DNA of 64,000 nucleotides from Xestospongia bergquistia (Eukaryota > Porifera > Demospongiae > Haplosclerida > Petrosiidae). The position numbers were made by a program, and so were the translations under genes. Below the pieces are notes generated by a model. That model ran no database searches, was not told the DNA's origin, and worked only from the letters and a program-made list of their open reading frames with translations. Shown in pieces: positions 57,466 to 64,000 of this stretch; positions within the stretch are counted from its first letter, which is position 1, and every line of letters begins with the position of its first letter. The stretch is from assembly GCA_963965975.1 (NCBI GenBank), contig OZ014420.1, forward strand, positions 4,304,001 through 4,368,000. Direction: 5' to 3'.

Positions 57466-57672
57466 ATAAACGTGTTCCCCTTTACGTCACCGACTGACCA
57501 CGCCCACTAACGGAAGTATTTTTTACAAAATGGCGGATTGCTAGATATCTGCAACATTTGATACAAATTTGAGTGGAAGTAGCGCGTTTTGGCAATTTTG
57601 GGTATTTTGCAGGTAATAGTACTTCATCACAAACAAATTGCAAACAAAAAAAATTGGGGGTTCAGTTACCCT
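57466..57672 (-). repeat. Right inverted end of TTAA transposon 2
   Basis: Partner of 56006-56212, ending ...GGGGTTCAGTTACCCT. Confidence 0.85.
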
Positions 57673-60539
57673 AGATGACGTATGATTGTGAACACGTAAA
57701 CGTAAACTACATGATGTTACATTTTCCTGATCTGTCGTACAATCTTTTAAGTGTGTTGAAAGCAGTTGAGAAAGGAATAACTGTGAAGTTTGACGAGTCT
57801 AGGTGTGTCATTCGTGACACTAATTGAAAGATAATTACTGTGGCTGCAAAAGCTGGTGGTTTGTATCATATCAACACAGCACCTGTTGAAGTTCACTCAA
57901 TGACGGCGCATCATAGTTCATTCTCAAGAGAAGATTTGTGGCACCGACGGTGTGGTCATTTAAGTGTGAAGTCTTAAGAAGTTGGCTCGAGATGATCTCA
58001 TCAAGTATTTTGACTATTCTGCATCAAAAGGAATACAATTTTGTGAATCATGTCTAGAAGTGAAGCAGTGTAGAAGTCCATTTCCATCTCATTCAGAGAG
58101 CTGTTAAAAAGAAGTCTTAGATCTAGTACATAGTGATGTGTGCGGGAAAATAAATGCAAAATCAGTAAGTGGAGCAGGATACTTTCTGACATTGATTGAT
58201 GACAAAACAAGGTACGCGTGGGTATATGTTCTCAAACACAAAGATGAAGTTTTTAACAAGTTTCGTGAATGGAAGGTAATGGTAGAAAAGTCGACTGAAA
58301 AAACCCTCAAAGTCCTTCATACTGATAATGGGGAAGAGTTTTTAAAGAAAGAAGGTATCAAACATGAACTGACAGTTCCAAAATGCCCTTAACAAAATGA
58401 TGTGGCTGAAAGATTAAATCGAACACTTACAGAAATGGTACGTTCAATGTTAGCTGGTTTCAAGTTGCCCCCGACATTTTGTACAGAGGCTTTAGCCACA
58501 GCTGTATACCTTTGTAATTGATGTCCAAATAAAGCTGTACAGGATAAAACACCCTTTGAAACTCTGGCAGGAAAAAAGTCAAATGTGGGACATTTACGAG
58601 TCTTTGGATGTGCAGTATACTGTCATATAGCAAAAGATGAACGACAGAAGTTAGACTTGAAATCGAGAAAGTGCATATTGATAGGATATGGAGATAATCG
58701 CAAAGGATTTCGGTTATATGATGTGCAGAAGTGGAGGATAATGTATAGTCGTGATGTTGTTTTTAATGAGATGTCTGGTGGATTAGAGAAGAGTGAAGCT
58801 AAGAGCAAGTTACCAAATGTGAGAATTGAATGGTCTTATGATGATGAACAACAATGTTTGGGATTTGGTTGAGTTATCCAAGGATGGTAAAGTGGTAAAT
58901 TGTAAGTGGATTTTTAAGTGTAAGTTAGGAGATAATGGTTTGGTTGAACGGTACAAAGCAAGATTAGTAGCCCAAGGATATTCACATAGACCTGGAGTTG
59001 ACTACGAAGACACGTTCTCTCCAGTAGTTAGATTTGAATCTGTTAGAACTGTCATTGCTCTGTCAGTAAAATGCAACCTGAAACTTCACCAGATGGATGT
59101 TACAATGGCGTTCTTAAATGGCGAATTAAAGGAAGTTGTTTATGTGAAACAACCCGAAGGATATGTCAAGAAAGGTCAAGAGAGACTGGTTTGTAAGTTA
59201 AAACGAACTATCTATGGTCTTAAACAATCTCCCCACTGTTGGAATTCAATATTCGATTCACAACTAAAGAAGATGGGATTTATTCAAACAAACAGTGATC
59301 CATGTCTGTATGTCGCGTCAGAGAGAGAACCATTTATAATAGCTGTGTATGTTGATGACATTCTTCTAACTGGGAAGTCAGATAGACGAATAACCAAAGT
59401 AAAAAAAGAACTAGCAAGTCCTTTTAATATGAAGGATATGGGAGAGCTTCAGTACTTCCTTGGTGTAAAAGTGATACAAGACCTTGAAGATGGAACAGTA
59501 TGGATTGGACAACCATCTAACACTGAGAGTATCTTAAAACATTGTGGAATGATCAATGCAAAAGCAGTTAAGACACCAGTAAATCCTTGTATGAAGCTAA
59601 ATAAAGCAACAGACAAGTCAAAATGTGTAGATCCTGAAATTTATCAGTCAGTTATTGGAAAACTACTGTACCTGTCATCCTGGAGTAGACCCGACATTGG
59701 ATTTGCTGTGTGTAATGTTGCCAAGTATACTACTCAACCAACAGATCAACACTGGAAGGCAGTAAAACACATTTTGAGATATTTGGCTGGTACTGTCAAC
59801 TATGGTCTGCTGTATCGAAGAGATAACCCAATTGAATGCTGTGGATATTCTGATGCTGACTTTGCAAGGGATCTTGACGTTCGCAAGTCCACTTCAGGAT
59901 ATATTTTTTTAAAATTGGAGGTGCTCCTGTTAGTTGGAAGTGCTGTAAGCAATCGTGTGTAGCACTCTCTACCACAGAATCAGAATATATTGCTCTGTCA
60001 TTGGCAGCTCAAGAGTCAATTTGGATGTGTCAACTCATATCTGAACTAAAGAGAGAGACAGCAAAACCAATGACAATCTATGAAGATAACCAAGCAGCTA
60101 TCTGTTTATCAAAGAACCCTCAATACCATGGGCGAAGTAAACACATAGATATCAAGCATCACTTCATTTGAGATAAAGTAAAGAATGGATCTATTGAAGT
60201 GAAATACTGTAAAACAGAAGAAATGATAGCCGATATAATGACAATGGGTTTGTACAGTGAAAGATTTGTCAAGTTGAAAAAGATGACTGGGATCACAGAA
60301 ATGAAACAATGAGTTTCAAGTGAGATGGAGTGTTAAAAAAGACACTTAAATTAATTGTTGCATACACTGTTAATTGTATTCATTGTTCTAGAATCTTCTA
60401 ATGCACATGGTCACTATTGTTTATTCTAGAACATTTGTTGATTTTGTATATATATTTAGATTAAGTTGTTATTTATTCATTCTGTTTGATGAGATAAATC
60501 TAACAATGTCATCTATTTTAAAGCTTGGAAGTTAGTAAT

Positions 60540-60880
60540 AATTATTAGTCAGTGGTGGAGAAATGTAATGAGTTGAGGAAATATTAGCTCAATCCCCATA
60601 CAGTCAAAATCTTCAGTTGATAATTTTCTTTAATTATACATGTAAACTAGTTAGACACATATGCATAAAGCCTCATGCTATGTGGACAGATATGTTACCA
60701 GTAATAGTTGATTTATTCATTAAAAATAAACATTCTTGTGGTTACATGTTCTGAAAAGTAATTGATTACATGCTTAAGTGTAGCAAATATACAAAGATGT
60801 GAGGTCAGTCCAAGACATTACTGAACCTGTACATGATTAATTGTCTTGCACTAAGAGACTTGGTAATATATATGTAGGTA
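60540..60880. other. Short non-coding stretch
   Basis: AT-rich; no gene or repeat recognised. Confidence 0.5.
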
Positions 60881-61543
60881 GCCTCATACCCAGATATTCA
60901 CAAAAGAAAAGAACACCTGGTATCTACTTGTGTGTAATTATTCAAATTATGACATCATAGTTACAACATTCTATAGAAAATGACGAATCAATAGGTTGGG
61001 TTTATGTTGATTACATTTTATTCACTACACAAGTCCAACGATTCTTGATGGATCACAACCTAGGTCATGGCTTCAAATGGTCTAGTTTTGTTGTCTGTGC
61101 ACAGGTTTAGTGAAAACAATAGAGTGTTACACTTGTTCAGTAGAATTGGGATCTAAAATGATTGAGCTTTGTAAATAACTGGTTGATCCATTATTAGAGG
61201 TACTAAAGTATATGATCCATTATTAATGAGAGGATTTGGAAATATGAAATCTTTCCAAAACCAGTTGGTAACTACACAAATGCATCTTTTTTGTCATATA
61301 TGGCTTCATCAGACCAAAACTTCTGCTTTAAGTGATAGAGTTAGGTGCTTTAGATCATAACATAAAGCAGCAGAGATGTTACTATCTGCACTACAGGCAG
61401 TCATCATAGGTAATAGAACATTATGGTAAAAAGAATTTTTATGTCATAGTTGATGAAGTATTCGTACTTCCCAAGAAGAAATTGCATGCACAAGCAGTAG
61501 TTACCGAGTGTCCTTTTCTTTTGTGAACACCTGGATATGAGGC
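60881..61543. mobile_element. TA-flanked inverted-repeat element, copy B (MITE-like)
   Basis: 663 bp. The left end GCCTCATACCCAGATATTCA with AAAAGAAAAGAACACC has its inverse at 61500-61543, and TA lies on both sides. The inner part (60976-61330) matches 44127-44545 of copy A at an estimated 70-75%. No coding frame is seen. Confidence 0.65.
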
Positions 61544-61623
61544 TAGTATGTAAGATATTCTTTATGTACTTTAATATATAACATATTAAAGTACATGAAG
61601 AATATTCTACACTCCTTACTAGC
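61542..61623. repeat. Perfect-looking hairpin
   Basis: Two arms of about 36-40 bases (GCTAGTATGTAAGATATTCT and its partner AGAATATTCTACACTCCTTA...AGC) enclose ATAAC. It directly abuts, and overlaps by two bases, the right end of inverted-repeat element B. Confidence 0.6.
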
Positions 61624-61964
61624 ATACTAAATATAATCACATATACAAATGTATGTATGTATATGATATATGAATTATATATACTGAGTTCAAGGTGTTT
61701 GACTTGAACAAAGTCTGCAATATTAATATAATAATTGAGGGTGCGGCTTTTATATGTTGTATAATTATAAGAATCTTCTTTATCCAGAAATCTAAGAAAG
61801 GATTAGGACTTAATTATTGTGATGTTCTCATCTCTTTTAAGAGATATCCTGGTACAATCATTTATATCATGACTCCACTCCTAGTAGTGTATCTATGAGA
61901 CAATGAGTTATTTATCATAAACACTTGTTGAGAAAATTGAAATGTCTAAATCATATGAACTATA

Positions 61965-63999
61965 CTCTGTCCGAGTTGAGAAAAGCCACCCAGACGTGTG
62001 AATAACTTTGCCGTTTTACGTGCTATCCACATGGGACTTGCACCAATCGATTCAGCTTGCAAACGCGCATTTTATATATAAAATTTGGCTCTCTAGCGTT
62101 ACGAGAAAGTACCAAACTATAAAACTCCATACATTTTGAATGGCATACCTTTCGCATACTTTAAATTGCACACCTTCGAGCAGATAACAAAAATCGATTT
62201 TCACCTCAAAAAGTCAGCCGACTATCACGTGGCAAGTCAAAATTACAATTCTAATTATACGAATAAATGCCTTTGTATCAATTATTACTATTAAGATAAT
62301 AACCAGGAATCATCTTTTGCGATTTGGGGCAGCTATAAAGCCACCATGGTTTTGAAAAAAACCTTTTGACAAAAAAGGAAAACTGAAAATGTCTAAAATT
62401 ATTCGTCATCAGAACTGTCAGATTGATCGGAATCATCAGACTCATCCGATTCACCGCCAACTCGAATGATGAACTCATCCACTAGCTCCTCATAGAGGCC
62501 ATCATTAGACCAATAGTGGTCTTCAAAGTGGATCTTAACATGTTCAATGAGGCTCTTCCAACGGTCAGGTGTCACAACATCAAAACCCTTCCATGCCAGC
62601 TGCTCTACCTCACGGAGATTAAATATCTGAGTATTGGCCTTGATGTGACCTTTAACCTGTGCCCATGCCAACTCAATTGGATTGAGAGTGCAGTGAGCAA
62701 CAGGCAGCCGGACAACCTCATGACCTGTATGATGTACATATCTATAAATAAAATATTTTCTTGACTGAATACTTACCAGCGGCAGAAGCCATGTCATCAA
62801 CAACATAGCAAGGGGTGGGTTTCAATCTTTGTATGATGCTATACAATTCAGACTTCAACGCATTTGTTGGGAATTCAATTCCCTTTGCCTGAAGCCAATC
62901 TTGCATCTTTTTTTTTGTCCAACTTTTGACAGGGACAGGGTCACTACGACGACTATGATATGTGGCATTATCCATGACAATAAGACTATTAGCTGGAACA
63001 TTTGGGAGAAGTTTGGTGGCAAACCACTCCTCAAAATGACCAGCAGTCATCTCATCATGGTAATCACCAGTATTTTTTTTGGATCTGAATATGAGAGTGG
63101 TATTGGGAATCCAACCAGTCTCACCACCAGCTCCAAGAATAATAAGCCGTGCACCCTTCCCAGGAGGCCTTCTTACACCACCAAGGGTTCCACCAGTCAC
63201 TTCATCCCTCTCCACCCAAGCACAATCCTTACCATCATGAGCATTGGCCCAGGTCTCATCAAGGTAAACAACTGGCTTATTCTCTTGGCGGTTCGTCATC
63301 ATTCGACGAAGGTAAGCGTGCCTCTGTTCAATAATGCGTGGTTGTTCATAATAGTGGCGTCTGTCACACTCTCTTATGTCTACAAAGTAGAATATTAATA
63401 GCCATTATAAGATAAGTTATGGTGACTCACTTGAAACCCATTTCCCTTAGCAAGATGTGAAGGGTTGATCTCTGACCGCGAAAGAGGTTATCCTTTTTCA
63501 AAACAACAAGCAACTTGGACAGTGTCACATGTTGTTTTGTCTGATAAAGGTGGTATATTTTTCGTCTGATGGCTTCACGATCAATATCATCAACTAACAG
63601 GCGTCTGGAGACTGAGTATCTCTTCGCTGGACTAGTGAAGGCAGCTCCCCCTGTGTCAACTTTCTCCTTCCGTATCTTTTTGATACTGGAACGTGAAAGT
63701 CCTGTGGCATCACAGGTTCGTTTCATAGATCCTTCAGTCCGTTTGCGCCTGCCAAGTTCCTTGAAATATTCATAGACATTCACAGCAACCTCCTTTGTTT
63801 GTGATCGCAATCTTTTTCCACTTGGCATGTTTACAAGCACGAGAAAAAACGTGGTCTGTTCGCATGACATCCACGTGAACAAATAATGAATACACTTAAC
63901 ACGTACTTCAGCGCTAACAGGCGAGGAAATACCTCACCTTACATTCCATGCATAAAACACCTTTTTTTTAATAAGGGGCTTTTCTCAACTCGGACAGAG
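61965..63999 (-). mobile_element. Whole-looking Tc1/mariner-related transposon (DD82E-like)
   Basis: 2035 bp with perfect 23-bp terminal inverted repeats (61965-61987 and 63977-63999, tip CTCTGTCCGAGTTGAG). TA precedes the left end; the window ends with T right after the right end, so the second TA cannot be fully checked. The only gene is the three-exon transposase on the minus strand. No disabling change was seen, so it may be recent or still active. Confidence 0.85.
62399..63828 (-). CDS. DDE transposase, three exons, intact
   Basis: Exons 63828-63431, 63372-62777 and 62724-62399 join in phase to about 439 residues. Start ATG 63828 (MPSGKRLRSQTKEVAVNVYE) is chosen over upstream in-frame starts because conserved sequence begins there. 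The N-terminus has a helix-turn-helix (TCDATGLSRSSIKKIRKEK). The catalytic core has VYLDETW (first Asp), IVMDNATYHS (second Asp) and NPIELAWAQVK (Glu), with about 81 residues between second Asp and Glu. This is far longer than the 34-41 of common mariners and close to the DD82E (Sailor) group as I recall it. The C-terminal tail is strongly acidic (ESDESDDSDQSDSSDDE). It cuts and joins element ends in the nucleus. The second intron (62776-62725) separates the second Asp from the Glu. Confidence 0.85.
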
Positions 64000-64000
64000 T

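Larger units (their letters stand above)
56006..57672. mobile_element. TTAA-target DNA transposon 2 (Kolobok-like) with P2X7-ballast gene
   Basis: Inverted ends of about 205 bp begin AGGGTAACTGAACCCC (56006) and mirror at 57672. TTAA precedes the left end (56002-56005); the right flank is AGAT, so that target copy has changed. It carries the same convergent gene pair as the element at 8466-10449: the P2X7-ballast gene on plus and a THAP transposase remnant on minus. The tips share AGGG but the ends otherwise differ from element 1, so the two are different subfamilies. Confidence 0.8.
54990..60540 (+). mobile_element. Copia (Ty1-type) LTR retrotransposon fossil
   Basis: Parts: gag at about 55.0-55.5 kb (VSIIPLNRSNYPTWKIQCQM), an aspartic protease at about 55.87 kb (WIVDSGATSHICND), integrase at about 57.9-58.5 kb, RT at about 58.83-59.95 kb (QMDVTMAFLNGEL, YVDDILLTG) and RNase H to 60312. 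The 3' LTR begins at 60331 (TGTTAAAAAAGACACTT) after a purine-rich stretch; its end is not fixed. No 5' LTR was found. It has roughly ten breaks. A TTAA transposon (56006-57672) is inserted between protease and integrase. Confidence 0.85.

Overview
The window looks like a piece of invertebrate metazoan nuclear genome, most likely a demosponge. It is AT-rich, and its host-like genes are ankyrin arrays, ZU5 and Death-domain (NLR-like) genes, a TRAF-like gene, a two-pore channel and an S9B dipeptidyl peptidase with about 20 short exons. It is crowded with transposons of many classes. The organism call is an inference from gene families. No rRNA, tRNA or CRISPR array was recognised.

Layout. 1-2068 is the 3' part of an ankyrin gene built from a 198-bp repeat. 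3114-8369 (minus) is a dipeptidyl-peptidase gene with 20 traceable exons and two nonsense codons. 8466-10449 is a TTAA-flanked DNA transposon with 214-bp inverted ends, holding a transposase remnant and a P2X7-ballast-like gene. 11580-16269 holds two broken copies of a two-pore channel gene with a restriction-endonuclease-type LINE between them. 16270-20701 is a Gypsy LTR element (minus). 20702-26760 is a compact cluster of about ten small, apparently intronless genes on both strands that share a GTTAAC/TATA promoter pattern. It could be virus-derived or an unusual host cluster, and it is treated here as a fossil. 26890-28480 is repeat-rich non-coding DNA. 28467-32600 is a CR1/Jockey-type LINE with a PHD-finger ORF1 (minus). 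32870-33830 is a Mutator-like transposase remnant. 33880-35940 is an F-box/LRR pseudogene (minus). 36340-49500 holds decayed ZU5/Death-domain NLR-like exons, interrupted by a TA-flanked inverted-repeat element that itself carries a LINE, and by a second Gypsy element inside the Death-domain exon. 49796-54900 holds three hAT remnants. 54990 to about 60540 is a Copia fossil with a second TTAA/P2X7-ballast transposon inside it. 61965-63999 is an apparently whole Tc1/mariner-related transposon with a three-exon transposase.

Few host genes here look functional: nearly every recognisable host family carries stops, frame breaks or missing exons. The mariner-like transposase reads as intact.

The most interesting signals are two. 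First, two independent TTAA transposons have the same convergent pair of genes, a THAP-type transposase and a protein with the Cys-rich P2X7 C-terminal (ballast) signature. Second, the 6-kb cluster of tiny genes under one promoter pattern includes two families of paralogues of unknown function.
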